A stretch of DNA of 64,000 bases from Fibrobacter sp. (lineage in GTDB: Bacteria > Fibrobacterota > Fibrobacteria > Fibrobacterales > Fibrobacteraceae), in assembly GCA_017503015.1 (NCBI GenBank), contig JAFVTX010000046.1:1-64000 (forward strand). The letters are read 5' to 3'. The notes below the pieces were generated by a model. That model searched no databases, was not told where the DNA came from, and saw only the letters and a program-made list of their open reading frames with translations. This document shows positions 7,506 to 16,544 of this stretch, piece by piece. The translations under genes and the position numbers were made by a program. Every line of letters begins with the position of its first letter. Position 1 is the first letter of the stretch.

Positions 7506-9416
7506 ATGCTACGGTTCCGCTACATAGTGCTTGCATTGCTTGCTCTCTTGCTGGAGGGGTGTACTTGCTGTGCTTACTTGAACCATATGTTTAATGCGGA
7601 ACGTTTGTATGATGAGGCGGGTGAACTTAGGGAAGCTCGGCTAGACAGCATTCCCGATGAAACTAATTCCAGCCCCGGAGCTGAAGAACGCCAGAAATAC
7701 GACAAGATTATCGAGAAAGGTTCCAGAGTTTTGGAACGCTTCCCCAACAACAAGAAACGGACGGCCGAGGCGGTTTTCTTGATAGGTGAGTCTTTCCGCC
7801 ACAAGGGAGAATGGGGAAAGGCCATAGTCAAGTACGATGAGTATGAAAGGTATTTTGCCGATTACGACTCTATGCGGGCGGTGGAATACCAGCGGGCTTA
7901 CTGTCTCTATCGGAACCATGAATACAATATCAGCCGTTTTGCTCTGGAACCGGTGATTGCAAGTAAGAACCACCCGTACTATTTTCAGGGCTTGAATCTG
8001 CTTTCGCTTTTAGACGAACAGTCGGAATTCCCGGACCAGGCCATTGCCGCTCTGGAAGCAGTTCTTGCAGATACGGCAGGAACCCCCTTTATGAGGGGCA
8101 AGGCCCATTTCCGTCTGGCCGGTCTTTATTTCAAGAAAGAAGATTGGGCAAAATCCAGGGAACACTATACGGCCAAGGAAATTCAGGAACTGAATGTTCG
8201 GGAACGGCAGACGGCCGGTGAGCAGGCGGCGGAGTGCTTAGTAAACCAGAAAGAATACCTGAAGGCCGCCGACGAATACAAGGCTCTTTTCAAGAATCCG
8301 GATTACGAGCAGAAACAGCCGGAGTACTTAGTGCGTCTTGGGGAGGTAACCCTGATGGCGGAACGTTACCCCGATGCCTTTATCATCTTGCGGAAGGTGA
8401 ATTCAGATTATCCCAAGACTCAGTATGCGGCCCGTAGTTACTACAACATGGGTGATTACGAGCAACAGAAAACCTTGAATTATGAGCAGGCCGTTATTTA
8501 TTACGACAGCAGCTATAGTTCCCTGAATTACTGCGATTGGGCTCAAAAGAGCCGGGCTTTAAGCGAAGCGCTTAAGCGCCTGATTGCCATGCGAAATATG
8601 AACGATTCGTTGAGCAAGGATTCTGTTCCTAATGTGGATAATTTCTTCGGGACAGAATTCCAGATAGCGGAGCTTTTCTTGTTTAAGCTTGACCAGGTGG
8701 ATAGTGCGGTAAATAGGCTGACGGGTATTATCGAGAATTCTACTGATTCTGCGCGGGTGATGCTTGCCACGTATGCTCGGGCATTTATTTACGACGAGTA
8801 CAAAGGTGACGAAGATACCGCCGAAGAACTCTACAAAGAAATCATTGAAAAATATCCGGGTACGGAATATGCCAAGCAAGCTCAGGCGAACCTAGGGATG
8901 CGGGTGACCATCAAGACCCGTGATGACGAAGCCAGGGAACGGTATTTGCAGGCGGAAAGCCTGTGGACGGTGGCGTCGGAAGTGCCGCTGGACCAGATGG
9001 AACAGGTGGATTCGGCATACGCTACGGCCTTTGCCGCTTTTGACAGCTTGTACAGGGATTATCCCGACACCGAATCGGGTGTTCAGGCCCTTTACATGAA
9101 GTTCGTGTATTTTCAGATGGATCCAGAGCGTGGAGACAGTGTCGGAGTTGTTTTGAATGAATTGCGTTCAAAACACAGGGATACCCCTTGGGGAAAATAC
9201 GCCGCCAAAGTTCTGGACCATAGGCTTGCCATTACCGACTCCGAAATAGAACGGCTTCGCAGGCGTGTTCAACAGAGCATAGAACACATTGACCAGATGT
9301 CTGCCCAGTATCACGAGTCAATTAACAAGAAGCCCGAAGAAAAGAAGGCTGAGGTCAAGAGCAAGGAAGATGAAATCCTTGAGAACACCTACAACAGCAT
9401 GTATGACTTCGAGTAA
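7506..9416 (+). CDS. TPR lipoprotein
   Basis: 636 residues with a signal peptide ending in a lipobox (LALLLEGC, Cys about residue 19), so it is lipid-anchored in the envelope. The rest is a long chain of TPR/Sel1-like helical repeats with typical spacing and motifs such as AVFLIGESFRHKGEWGKAI and ADEYKALFKNPDYEQKQPEY. The architecture recalls BamD/YbgF-type outer-membrane assembly factors, but the protein is much longer. It overlaps rlpA by 14 bases. The role is probably envelope assembly or scaffolding; this is an inference. Confidence 0.75.
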   Translation: MLRFRYIVLALLALLLEGCTCCAYLNHMFNAERLYDEAGELREARLDSIPDETNSSPGAEERQKYDKIIEKGSRVLERFPNNKKRTAEAVFLIGESFRHKGEWGKAIVKYDEYERYFADYDSMRAVEYQRAYCLYRNHEYNISRFALEPVIASKNHPYYFQGLNLLSLLDEQSEFPDQAIAALEAVLADTAGTPFMRGKAHFRLAGLYFKKEDWAKSREHYTAKEIQELNVRERQTAGEQAAECLVNQKEYLKAADEYKALFKNPDYEQKQPEYLVRLGEVTLMAERYPDAFIILRKVNSDYPKTQYAARSYYNMGDYEQQKTLNYEQAVIYYDSSYSSLNYCDWAQKSRALSEALKRLIAMRNMNDSLSKDSVPNVDNFFGTEFQIAELFLFKLDQVDSAVNRLTGIIENSTDSARVMLATYARAFIYDEYKGDEDTAEELYKEIIEKYPGTEYAKQAQANLGMRVTIKTRDDEARERYLQAESLWTVASEVPLDQMEQVDSAYATAFAAFDSLYRDYPDTESGVQALYMKFVYFQMDPERGDSVGVVLNELRSKHRDTPWGKYAAKVLDHRLAITDSEIERLRRRVQQSIEHIDQMSAQYHESINKKPEEKKAEVKSKEDEILENTYNSMYDFE

Positions 9417-9867
9417 GTTGGGTGTGCGGTTACGGCTGTCGCTGTGGGCTTTGTGCGTCGGACTTGCATTTGTTTTGTCGGGTTGTGCGGCTGCCAATGC
9501 AAAAATTGCTTCCCGAAAGGGCTATGTTCGTTTTCCCGAAAAGCATTACGCCTCCAAGGAAAAGGCCGAAATAGGCACCAAACTCCAGGGGGAAGCCAGT
9601 TATTACGGCCCGGGATTCCATGGAAAAAAGACCGCCAGCGGCGAAATTTTTAACCAGAACGATTACACTTGTGCCCACAAGTCCCTGCCCTTCGGCACAA
9701 AACTGAAGGTGGTTCGGGACGATACGGGGGCCTCGGTTGTGGTGCGGGTCAATGACCGCGGACCCTACGTAGATGGGCGAATTTTAGACCTGAGTGTGGC
9801 CGCCGGTAAGGATATCGGCCTTGACAAAGTGGGTCACGCCAAGGTCACTGCCACGGTGATTGAATAA
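9403..9867 (+). CDS. rlpA: RlpA-like septal lipoprotein (lytic transglycosylase family)
   Basis: 154 residues: a lipoprotein signal (LAFVLSGC) and one double-psi beta-barrel domain with GEASYYGPGFHGKKTASG, LPFGTKLKVV and VRVNDRGPYVDGRILDLS, the conserved RlpA core with its catalytic Asp and His region. In other bacteria RlpA cuts glycan strands lacking stem peptides. There is no C-terminal SPOR domain, so septal targeting may differ. ATG 9403 was chosen because the signal peptide follows directly; the start lies inside the preceding TPR gene, which suggests coupling. Confidence 0.85.
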   Translation: MTSSKLGVRLRLSLWALCVGLAFVLSGCAAANAKIASRKGYVRFPEKHYASKEKAEIGTKLQGEASYYGPGFHGKKTASGEIFNQNDYTCAHKSLPFGTKLKVVRDDTGASVVVRVNDRGPYVDGRILDLSVAAGKDIGLDKVGHAKVTATVIE

Positions 9868-9921
9868 AAATACGCAAAATGTCACTTTTTGACATGCTGT
9901 AGGTTCTATATTTACCTGCAC

Positions 9922-9953
9922 AGAAAGACACTTTCTTGTTTGTGTGTCTTTCT
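9922..9953. repeat. Perfect 10-bp inverted repeat between rlpA and a small ORF
   Basis: AGAAAGACAC (9922-9931) and GTGTCTTTCT (9944-9953) form a perfect 10-bp stem with a 12-base loop, followed directly by the purine-rich RBS of the small gene at 9969. It lacks a T-run on the plus side. It could be a 5' leader hairpin of the small gene or a protein-binding dyad. Confidence 0.6.
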
Positions 9954-9968
9954 AAAAAAGAGGTTAAT

Positions 9969-10196
9969 ATGAATCGTAAGTATCGTCGTGAAAACAATGC
10001 CCGCTCCGTAGAACTTCCTGAAAAATCCCCCTGGGATTCCGGTTTTTCCATATTCCGGCGCCGTATCAATGAACAGCTCCAGCTAGGCGGGGTAGATAGC
10101 AGTTTTGTAGATGACGATATGCTTTTGCCCTTTTATCGCGCTGGTGAAAGCGAAATATATGTGCTGGGCGCTCTCGGCTGCCCTGTAGGGGTGTGA
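9969..10196 (+). CDS. Small protein of unknown function
   Basis: 75 residues starting at ATG 9969 with a good AAGAGG ribosome site 6 bases upstream. It is basic at the start (MNRKYRRENNARS), then acidic, with a short hydrophobic end (YVLGALGCPVGV). No family is recognised. Its stop lies only a few bases from the stop of the convergent outer-membrane gene. Supported by the RBS and a clean frame; function unknown. Confidence 0.55.
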   Translation: MNRKYRRENNARSVELPEKSPWDSGFSIFRRRINEQLQLGGVDSSFVDDDMLLPFYRAGESEIYVLGALGCPVGV

Positions 10197-10199
10197 TGA

Positions 10200-11039
10200 T
10201 TACTTACGGTTTACGCGGAACAGCAACTGGAACGAATTCATCGCGTGGTTGTGATGGTAGTAGTTTTCATAGTCCTCTTCGCCTTCCATGTCATCTCCGG
10301 AGGCAATGCCGAGGATTTGCCATTTCAGGGCTAGCCCGACGTAGGTCCTTTCCGAAACCTTCCAGTCCTTTCCGATTTCGAGATTCATGGCGAAGGCGAA
10401 CCAGTCCTTGCTTTGGCTATTGCCGTGAATGTCAAAGTAGTAAGGGTCGTCCAGTAAAATGATTCCCATCAGTAAGTCGGCATTGATGAATGTCCCGCCC
10501 ATAAAGGAATTTGGCTTGTTGTGCAGCCAGGGGAAGAACGTGATTCCTGCACCACCCATGAGGGTTGTTGTTTCAAAATCGTTTCCAAAGGCGTCGTTGT
10601 CGTTTCCGCTTCTCTGGTAATATCCGCCGTTGGGTACGGGCTGCTCCCGAATTCCGTTTTCTAAATCGTATTCGCCACTGGCTATGGAAAAGTCGAAAAT
10701 TCCATGGACGGCGATAAGTTCCTTGAAGAGAAAGCCTAGCGAAAGTTCACCAGCGATACCCGCCCCGGTACCGTCATACTGGGTGTGTTCGTCGTAATAG
10801 CGGTGGTCGTAATAGATGTAGGAGTAATCAAATCCCAGGCCGCCGTTCAGGTAGAAACTGCTCCGCCTTTTGGGGCGTTTTTCCTTTGCAGATTGGTCGG
10901 GATTGTCCTGGGCTTGCAGAGCCTCCGCCTGCGCAGGAGTCACCACCTGGATTACATAAACGGTGTCCTGGGCAAAAGCAGTACCACCGGCGAGAAATAT
11001 CGCCATAGCAAAAAGAATTGTATACCAAATCTTTCTCAT
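10200..11039 (-). CDS. Putative outer-membrane beta-barrel protein
   Basis: About 279 residues. A cleavable signal peptide (MRKIWYTILFAMAIFLAGGTAFA) is followed by a short region with VIQVVTPAQAEALQAQ and a basic stretch, then alternating beta-strand-like segments rich in Tyr, Gly and Asp, ending with an aromatic/hydrophobic strand (SFQLLFRVNRK). This pattern fits an OmpA/porin-like barrel of 8-10 strands. The start four codons after the first ATG was chosen because the signal peptide begins there. No specific family is recognised. Confidence 0.65.
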   Translation of the reverse strand: MRKIWYTILFAMAIFLAGGTAFAQDTVYVIQVVTPAQAEALQAQDNPDQSAKEKRPKRRSSFYLNGGLGFDYSYIYYDHRYYDEHTQYDGTGAGIAGELSLGFLFKELIAVHGIFDFSIASGEYDLENGIREQPVPNGGYYQRSGNDNDAFGNDFETTTLMGGAGITFFPWLHNKPNSFMGGTFINADLLMGIILLDDPYYFDIHGNSQSKDWFAFAMNLEIGKDWKVSERTYVGLALKWQILGIASGDDMEGEEDYENYYHHNHAMNSFQLLFRVNRK

Positions 11040-11075
11040 GTACCCCCACACTTCCTGGAAAGATAGAACAAAAAT

Positions 11076-11981
11076 CTATTTGGCCTTGTAGCTTACAAAA
11101 CGAATGTTGTCGCAATAATCCTTGTGGGCGCCAGTAAATTCCAGCCAGGGGTAGTTTGCGGCTTCGTTTTTCAGGATTTCGGCCTGTTCCGACCCGATTT
11201 CCAAGAAGATAGGGGCCCCTGCGTTAAGCCGGCCTTCGGTCTGGGATAGCAGCTTGCGCACCAGGTCAAGGCCGTCGGGTCCGCCGTACAGTGCCAGCGC
11301 CGGGTCGAACTTGTCCACTTCTGGCTGGAGCTTGCCCTTTTCTCCGTCGGGGATGTAGGGAAGGTTCGCTATCAGGCAGTCTATCTTTGTGGAGGCTTCG
11401 CCGAACACATCGCCGGTGGCCTTCTTGATTGCCTCGAGTGTAACGGCGTCCAGCAGGTCGCCCTTGGCAAAGTTGAGCGTGTCGTCTAGTCCGTTGGCCA
11501 GTGCGTTTTCACGGGCCAGGGCCAGGGCGTCATCGGAAATGTCGGTGGCAAGAACCTTCGCTCCTTCGATTTCCTTGGCACAGGCGATGGCGATGGCCCC
11601 TGTGCCAGTCCCGATTTCCACGACAAAAGGATTCTCGATACCTTTTAGGGCGTCCTTCGCCATATCTACCAGGGATTCAGTCTCCGGGCGGGGAATCAGT
11701 GCACGAGGGTCGCACTTGATGACAAACCCGCGGAAGCTGGTATCACCGACAATGTGCTGTAAGGGCTCCCGGTTTCCGCGGCGGGCCACCAGCGGGCGCA
11801 AAGTATCAAGTTCCGCAGGGGTCAGGGGCTTCTCGAAATTCAGGTACAGGTCCATGCGGTTCTTCATCTTGAGACCGTGGCTGATAATGTACTGGGCGTC
11901 CAGCAACGGATCGGGCACGCCCTTCTTTTCGAAGAAGGCCTTGGTGCGGTTCAAGATTTCAAGCACTGTCATCTGCGGCAT
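11076..11981 (-). CDS. prmC: Release factor glutamine methyltransferase
   Basis: 301 residues. PrmC methylates the Gln of the GGQ motif in release factors RF1 and RF2. The N-terminal helical domain is followed by a Rossmann methyltransferase with the SAM motif VEIGTGTGAIAIACA and the active-site tetrapeptide. The latter is NLPY here rather than the usual NPPY, a conservative but notable change. It lies just downstream of prfA on the same strand, separated by a palindromic repeat, the usual pairing of enzyme and substrate. Confidence 0.9.
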   Translation of the reverse strand: MPQMTVLEILNRTKAFFEKKGVPDPLLDAQYIISHGLKMKNRMDLYLNFEKPLTPAELDTLRPLVARRGNREPLQHIVGDTSFRGFVIKCDPRALIPRPETESLVDMAKDALKGIENPFVVEIGTGTGAIAIACAKEIEGAKVLATDISDDALALARENALANGLDDTLNFAKGDLLDAVTLEAIKKATGDVFGEASTKIDCLIANLPYIPDGEKGKLQPEVDKFDPALALYGGPDGLDLVRKLLSQTEGRLNAGAPIFLEIGSEQAEILKNEAANYPWLEFTGAHKDYCDNIRFVSYKAK

Positions 11982-12000
11982 AAGATTCTCTTTTCCTCAA

Positions 12001-12075
12001 TCGTCATTCCGGGCTTGACCCGGAATCCAGTTTCCCGTTCTGCAAAAAAGGAGATCCCCGCCTACTGCGGGGATG
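12001..12075. repeat. Palindromic intergenic repeat pair
   Basis: Two adjacent palindromes: CATTCCGGGCTTGACCCGGAATC and, from about 12050, GAGATCCCCGCC.ACTGCGGGGATGAT (dot marks no base). The second matches the element inside the ABC gene at 2611. It lies between prfA and prmC and would form hairpins in the transcript. Confidence 0.7.
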
Positions 12076-12079
12076 ATAT

Positions 12080-13147
12080 TTACGCGTTAAACTTTCCCAG
12101 TTTCTCTTGGGCGTTGGCCATCTGGAGCCCGTTGATGATTTCGTCCAGGTCGCCGGTGATGACCTTGTCCAGGTTATAGAGCGTAAGGCCTATGCGGTGG
12201 TCGGTGACGCGGTTCTGCGGGAAGTTGTAGGTGCGGATTTTGGCACTGCGGTCACCGGTACCCACCAGGGCCTTGCGGCTGGCCGCTTCTTCTTGTTCCT
12301 TCTTCGCAATCACGGCGTCCAGAATCTTGGAACGGAGCATTTCCATGGCGTGCAAACGGTTCTGCAGCTGGCTGCGTTCCGTCTGGCAGCTCACCACCAC
12401 GCCGGTGGGAATGTGGGTCAGGCGAACGGCGGAGTCCGTCTTGTTGATGTACTGACCGCCAGCACCCGAAGAGCGGTAGGTATCCATGTGGATGTCCGCT
12501 TCGCGAATTTCCACGTCCACTTCTTCGGCTTCGGGGAGAATGGCTACCGTCGCAGCCGATGTGTGAACGCGGCCCTGGGCTTCGGTTTCGGGCACGCGCT
12601 GTACGCGGTGCACGCCGCTTTCGAATTTCAAAGTTCCATAGACGCTGTCGCCTTCGATGAACACCCGGATTTCCTTGTAGCCACCCACGGTACCTTCGCT
12701 GGCGTCCTGGATGGTCATTTTCCAACCCATGCGGCTGCAGTAGCCCTGGTACATGCGGAACAGGTCGCCTGCAAAGAGGGCCGACTCGTCACCGCCGGTA
12801 CCGCCACGGATTTCGAGAGTGGCATTGCGGTAATCCCAGGGGTCCTTGGGGACCATCAAAATCTGCAGTTCGTTGGTGACGCCGGGCAGTTTCTTTTCGA
12901 TGTCCGAAAGTTCGGACTTGGCCATGGCCACCATCTCGGGGTCGGAATCGCCAAGAGCCGCTTTCCATTCTTCTTGGTCGTTCAACATCTGCAGGTATTC
13001 CTTGGCCTTTGCTACGGCCTTTTCGATACCCTTGTACTGCTTGTGGATCTTGTTGTAACGGGCCTGGTCGGCTAGAACCTCCGGGTTCCCCAGTTCCGAT
13101 TCCAGTTCCTCGTACTTTTCAATTAGTTTTTTTGCCTTGTCTTTCAT
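12080..13147 (-). CDS. prfA: Peptide chain release factor 1
   Basis: 355 residues. RF1 reads UAA and UAG stop codons on the ribosome. It has the PCRF N-terminal domain, the stop-recognition region and the catalytic GGQ loop (SSGAGGQYINKTDSAVRLTHIP). Length is normal. ATG 13147 was chosen over the TTG at 13156; a TACATT box lies 8 bases upstream. It is divergent from trmO, with only 47 bases between, so the two promoters must overlap. Confidence 0.95.
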   Translation of the reverse strand: MKDKAKKLIEKYEELESELGNPEVLADQARYNKIHKQYKGIEKAVAKAKEYLQMLNDQEEWKAALGDSDPEMVAMAKSELSDIEKKLPGVTNELQILMVPKDPWDYRNATLEIRGGTGGDESALFAGDLFRMYQGYCSRMGWKMTIQDASEGTVGGYKEIRVFIEGDSVYGTLKFESGVHRVQRVPETEAQGRVHTSAATVAILPEAEEVDVEIREADIHMDTYRSSGAGGQYINKTDSAVRLTHIPTGVVVSCQTERSQLQNRLHAMEMLRSKILDAVIAKKEQEEAASRKALVGTGDRSAKIRTYNFPQNRVTDHRIGLTLYNLDKVITGDLDEIINGLQMANAQEKLGKFNA

Positions 13148-13181
13148 CGGGCACAAATGTAGAAAAAAGGACGGTAAATTC

Positions 13182-13187
13182 TATATT
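13182..13187 (+). promoter_or_regulatory. TATATT box (putative -10, leaderless)
   Basis: TATATT ends 7 bases before the trmO ATG at 13195. The intergenic space to prfA is only 47 bases, leaving little room for an untranslated leader, which supports a leaderless mRNA. Confidence 0.45.
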
Positions 13188-13194
13188 GTCCTCT

Positions 13195-14022
13195 ATGCAG
13201 GTGACCCCAATCGGCACATTCTACGGTGATGCAGTTTATAAGTACGACGCTCCTCGGCAGGGGAGGCTCTTTGCGGGGCATCCGGGCCGTATCGAACTGA
13301 AGCCGGGGCAGAACTTTGAGATGGCGCTCCGTGACCTGGACGGCTTTGAACGCATCTGGGTCATATTCCAGTTCCACGAAAATGAAGGCTGGCGCCCGAC
13401 GACGCGCCCGCCGGTGCCGCCCAAAGGCAAGGACCGCGTAGGTACTTTCGCCAGCCGCAGCCCCTACCGTCCGAACCCCATCGGGCTTTCTTGCGTGCGA
13501 CTCCTGAAAATTGATGGCCTTACTTTGTATATAGACGAGGCAGATCTGCTGAATGAAACTCCGGTACTGGACATCAAACCCTACATCCCCATGGCGGATG
13601 CCTTCCCCGATGCCAAGGCGGGCTGGGTGGAGGAACAGGAGGGGGAACCGTGGACAGTAGAATCGTCTGAAGCCTTTGCCGCACAGGCCCGCTGGATTGC
13701 GGAACGCTGCGGTTTTGATTTGGAAAGTTTTGCCCGGGTGCAACTATCTCGCGGGAATTTCTCCAAAGATTTTTTTGACAGCTCGCGCCGTCGCCTGACC
13801 ATCAATGAAATTGAAAAAAACGGTGTGCTTGCCTACCGCACGTTCCGTATTCATTTCAACTATGACGATGTCGCCAACAAAGTTTTTTTACAACAAATTA
13901 GTAGTGGCTATACGGACGAAGAATTGAAAATTGGGGCCGAAGACAAGTATGGGGATAAGCAGGTTCATCGAGAATTTCTATCTGCTAAGATCCAGTCTTT
14001 GTGTAAACAAAAAATTACCTGA
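13195..14022 (+). CDS. trmO: TrmO/TsaA-family tRNA t6A37 methyltransferase
   Basis: 275 residues. The TrmO (YaeB) family methylates N6-threonylcarbamoyladenosine at position 37 of some tRNAs using SAM. The N-terminal beta-barrel domain shows GTFYGDAVYKYDAPRQG, GFERIWVIFQFHE and the signature RSPYRPNPIGLS. The C-terminal domain carries a typical late part (RRLTINEIEKNG). Size is slightly above the usual 235 residues. The start follows the TATATT box. An upstream in-frame extension from 13009 lies within prfA antisense and is rejected. Confidence 0.85.
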   Translation: MQVTPIGTFYGDAVYKYDAPRQGRLFAGHPGRIELKPGQNFEMALRDLDGFERIWVIFQFHENEGWRPTTRPPVPPKGKDRVGTFASRSPYRPNPIGLSCVRLLKIDGLTLYIDEADLLNETPVLDIKPYIPMADAFPDAKAGWVEEQEGEPWTVESSEAFAAQARWIAERCGFDLESFARVQLSRGNFSKDFFDSSRRRLTINEIEKNGVLAYRTFRIHFNYDDVANKVFLQQISSGYTDEELKIGAEDKYGDKQVHREFLSAKIQSLCKQKIT

Positions 14023-14163
14023 GCTAAAATTCCTTGAAAAGCGTTCTCTAAACGTTCCCTAATTGCATTTGTTTCTTTTGTTAGAAAAAAATATATTGTA
14101 TCTTGGTTTGTTTTGCGCATTTTTTATTATTTTTAAGGCAACTAAAAACCAAAGGAGTTCTCT

Positions 14164-15525
14164 ATGAATTTGAAATCCGCTTTCGCCCTGCTCGCCGCCG
14201 GAACATTCCTGGTCGCTTGCGGTGCTGACGAAGTCGTCAACGTCAATGACGAAGCCAAGGACAAGGCTACCATCACCCTCAAGGTGATGGACAACCACGA
14301 TGGTTCTGCTGTCGAAGAAGCAGAAGTGTACTCCATTGTGGACGACAAGACTGTCAAGACTGACGAGTTCGGTCTCTCTACCTGGAAAAAGCAGGTTCTC
14401 GGAAATCATGCCTTCCAAATTTCCAAGGAAGGTTATGCCACGATCCTCACTCAGGTGACTCTAGACGAGCAAGGCCAGGGTAACGTGGCCCGCGTGGGCG
14501 ATGTCATTGCTCCCATCTATATGTACAAGACCGGTGTGACTGCTAGTGGCACGGTTCTTTATACCAATGACAAGGGAAATAGGGAAGCCGCTGCGGAAGT
14601 CACTGTATACGCAACTCTCCCCAAGATGTTTGTTCCTTCCGAACTTTCTACCAAGACTGACAAGAATGGCGAGTACAAGTTCGAAAACCTCCCTGAAGGT
14701 GTTGAAGTTGATATCACCGTGGGCCAGGCAACCTTTGACAAGAAGAATTACGCTATTGTGGGCGAAACCACCATTGGCGGTTCTACTTACAGGGCCGGCG
14801 ATGCCATCAAGGTTCCTCTGATTAGCATGAGCAAGGTGGCCGGTCAATTGGTGTTGGTTTCCAGCAACCTGGACAAGATTGACTCCAACTCTTCCATCAC
14901 TTTGACATTCTCTGCGGAACTGGCTGCTGACTCCGTGAAGGCTAGCAAGTGGACCGTTGAAGATGGAAACGGTCGCGACCAGATGGTGGCCGTGTCCCTG
15001 GGTTCCGACAAGAAATCCATTACCATTAAACTGATTGATGGCTTCTGGAGCAAGACCTCGACCTACTACATTGAAGGCAATGCCTATTCTACCGAAGGTG
15101 CTTATGTTGAAGTGGATAAGAACTTCAAGGTTGGAGCTTCCGGTTCTGCTGCAGTTCCTGAAAATGTTACATTGAAGGCTACAGCCGATGAAGATTATCC
15201 CGAGACTCGGGTTGTCCTGACATGGACTGCTCCTAAAGGTGCTGTGAGCGGTTATACCTTGTGGTACAAGAATGTCACTCAGAAAATGAGTGCTTATGAG
15301 GTTGTCAATTCTAGTTATTATACCTTGAGCACTCTTGATTCGAAGGTGACTGTTCGCTTGACTTATCTTGGAGAGGAAGGAGACAAACTTTCCTTTAAGC
15401 TGATTCCTTATAACACAAACGGCACCGCAGACGTGACTAAGGCCAAGGCTGTGGAATACACCTATCCGACGGAAGAACCGGTGGTTGTTCCCGTGACTCC
15501 CGCTGTTGATGAGGAAGAACCCTAA
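14164..15525 (+). CDS. Surface lipoprotein with carboxypeptidase-regulatory-like and Ig/Fn3-like domains
   Basis: 453 residues. The lipobox FLVAC gives a lipid-anchored Cys near residue 20. Two carboxypeptidase regulatory-like beta-sandwich domains follow (KVMDNHDGSAVEEAEVYS and AAAEVTVYATLPK, with TKTDKNGEYKFENLPEG), then a bacterial Ig-like domain (SSITLTFSAELAADSVKAS) and an Fn3-like domain (VVLTWTAPKGAVSGYTLWYK), ending in an acidic Pro-rich tail. It has a strong AAAGGAG ribosome site and a rho-independent terminator follows. It is probably an envelope or surface structural protein; function unknown. Confidence 0.75.
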   Translation: MNLKSAFALLAAGTFLVACGADEVVNVNDEAKDKATITLKVMDNHDGSAVEEAEVYSIVDDKTVKTDEFGLSTWKKQVLGNHAFQISKEGYATILTQVTLDEQGQGNVARVGDVIAPIYMYKTGVTASGTVLYTNDKGNREAAAEVTVYATLPKMFVPSELSTKTDKNGEYKFENLPEGVEVDITVGQATFDKKNYAIVGETTIGGSTYRAGDAIKVPLISMSKVAGQLVLVSSNLDKIDSNSSITLTFSAELAADSVKASKWTVEDGNGRDQMVAVSLGSDKKSITIKLIDGFWSKTSTYYIEGNAYSTEGAYVEVDKNFKVGASGSAAVPENVTLKATADEDYPETRVVLTWTAPKGAVSGYTLWYKNVTQKMSAYEVVNSSYYTLSTLDSKVTVRLTYLGEEGDKLSFKLIPYNTNGTADVTKAKAVEYTYPTEEPVVVPVTPAVDEEEP

Positions 15526-15549
15526 TTAGGTGCTTTTGCTTTCAGATTT

Positions 15550-15577
15550 GGCCTGGGCTTGTGCCCGGGCCTTTTTG
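15550..15577 (+). terminator. Rho-independent terminator of the lipoprotein gene
   Basis: GGCCTGGGC (15550-15558) pairs with GCCCGGGCC (15563-15571) with one wobble pair and a 4-base loop, followed by TTTTT. It lies 25 bases after the stop. Confidence 0.85.
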
Positions 15578-15579
15578 TT

Positions 15580-15665
15580 ATCCCCGCCCATTCGACCCCT
15601 CGGCAAGCTCAGCGTACCATTCAGTGCAGGCTAAGTCCGGGGTAAACTCCGGCGGGGATCTCCTA
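15580..15665. repeat. Composite palindromic intergenic repeat
   Basis: Opens with ATCCCCGCC and closes with GGCGGGGATCTCC, so the outer arms are inverted copies of the palindromic element seen at 2611 and 12050. About 65 bases of other sequence lie between, including CCTCGGCAAGCTCAGC. It looks like a longer composite version of the same repeat family. Confidence 0.65.
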
Positions 15666-15675
15666 GAAAAAAAAG

Positions 15676-15681
15676 TATATT
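15676..15681 (+). promoter_or_regulatory. TATATT box (putative -10, leaderless)
   Basis: TATATT ends 6 bases before ATG 15688, and no Shine-Dalgarno lies in the gap. Matches the other boxes of this type. Confidence 0.4.
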
Positions 15682-15687
15682 TAGTTC

Positions 15688-16542
15688 ATGACTCCCAAAT
15701 CGAATAATTGGCTTGCCGTTTTGCTGATGGCCTGCTTGCCTGTGCTTTTGCTTGCCTGTGCGGGCTCCGGTGGCGGCGAGGGCGGCTCTGCGGGTGATTC
15801 CGGCATGGGCGATGCCCCTTGTACGGAGTGCGGGGAACGGGGCGAAATCAAGCTGAAAATTTCCAAGGAAAAGTTCTACCGGGAGTGGAATGAGGCGGCC
15901 TATGGCCGTCTGGATTCCACAGCTGTGGTTGGCGTGTTGCCCACCTTGAAGGTGACGGCAGGCCGTCCGGAAACTTGCCGTATGTGTCACAGCTATAGTG
16001 CAGACGCCCTGGATTTTGACCTGGCCCGTATCGAAGATTCCTTGTTCGTGAAGGCATTCCCGAAGATGCGTCGGGAGCTGTTGCTGCCCGGCATGCGCCT
16101 GCCAGAATCGGACACCCTGTATATGGACAGCCTTTCGGCTTTGCTTTTGCAGACGGAATTTACCGATGGCAAGAAGCTGGAAGACTTTGCGCCCTGGCAG
16201 GAGCGGGACAATATAGAACAGAAGCTGGTCCGCGAGCCGCCCCAAGCCCTGCGGAACTTGCTGAACGAACTGGCCAGTCGGTACGAACTGCGTTATGTTT
16301 CTATGCCGGTGCGGCTGGATGTGTATATGGACCCAGATCTGGGAAGCAGTGGCGGTTACACTTGGAAGATTCTCTGGAGTCTTTGGGACGCCCGCTATGG
16401 AGAGTTGGTGTTCTTGGTGTATTCTGAATTTACCGCCGAGACGACCAGCCGTGTAGCTCCCGAAAAGGAGTGGGCTGTACCGTTTGCCCCCCGCCTCTGG
16501 AAGATGTTTTCTACGAATTTGAAAAGTATAGAGAATCATTAA
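15688..16542 (+). CDS. Lipoprotein of unknown function
   Basis: 284 residues. Signal peptide with lipobox LLLAC, then a Gly-rich spacer (AGSGGGEGGSAG). Two Cys pairs (CTEC and CRMC) lie in the first 100 residues and could form disulfides or bind metal. The C-terminal half (YELRYVSMPVRLDVYMDPDL, then WKILWSLWDARYGELVFLVYSEFT) looks like a beta-rich domain with a paired helix, of the kind seen in small envelope lipoproteins. No family is recognised. Confidence 0.6.
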   Translation: MTPKSNNWLAVLLMACLPVLLLACAGSGGGEGGSAGDSGMGDAPCTECGERGEIKLKISKEKFYREWNEAAYGRLDSTAVVGVLPTLKVTAGRPETCRMCHSYSADALDFDLARIEDSLFVKAFPKMRRELLLPGMRLPESDTLYMDSLSALLLQTEFTDGKKLEDFAPWQERDNIEQKLVREPPQALRNLLNELASRYELRYVSMPVRLDVYMDPDLGSSGGYTWKILWSLWDARYGELVFLVYSEFTAETTSRVAPEKEWAVPFAPRLWKMFSTNLKSIENH

Positions 16543-16544
16543 AT

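Noticed and set aside
12107-13075. Long plus-strand reading frame opposite prfA
   Set aside because: It is the mirror of the prfA codon pattern, with no ribosome site and no family resemblance.
13009-13194. Longer trmO start inside prfA
   Set aside because: It would be antisense to prfA, and the TrmO family starts at the MQVTPIGT segment.
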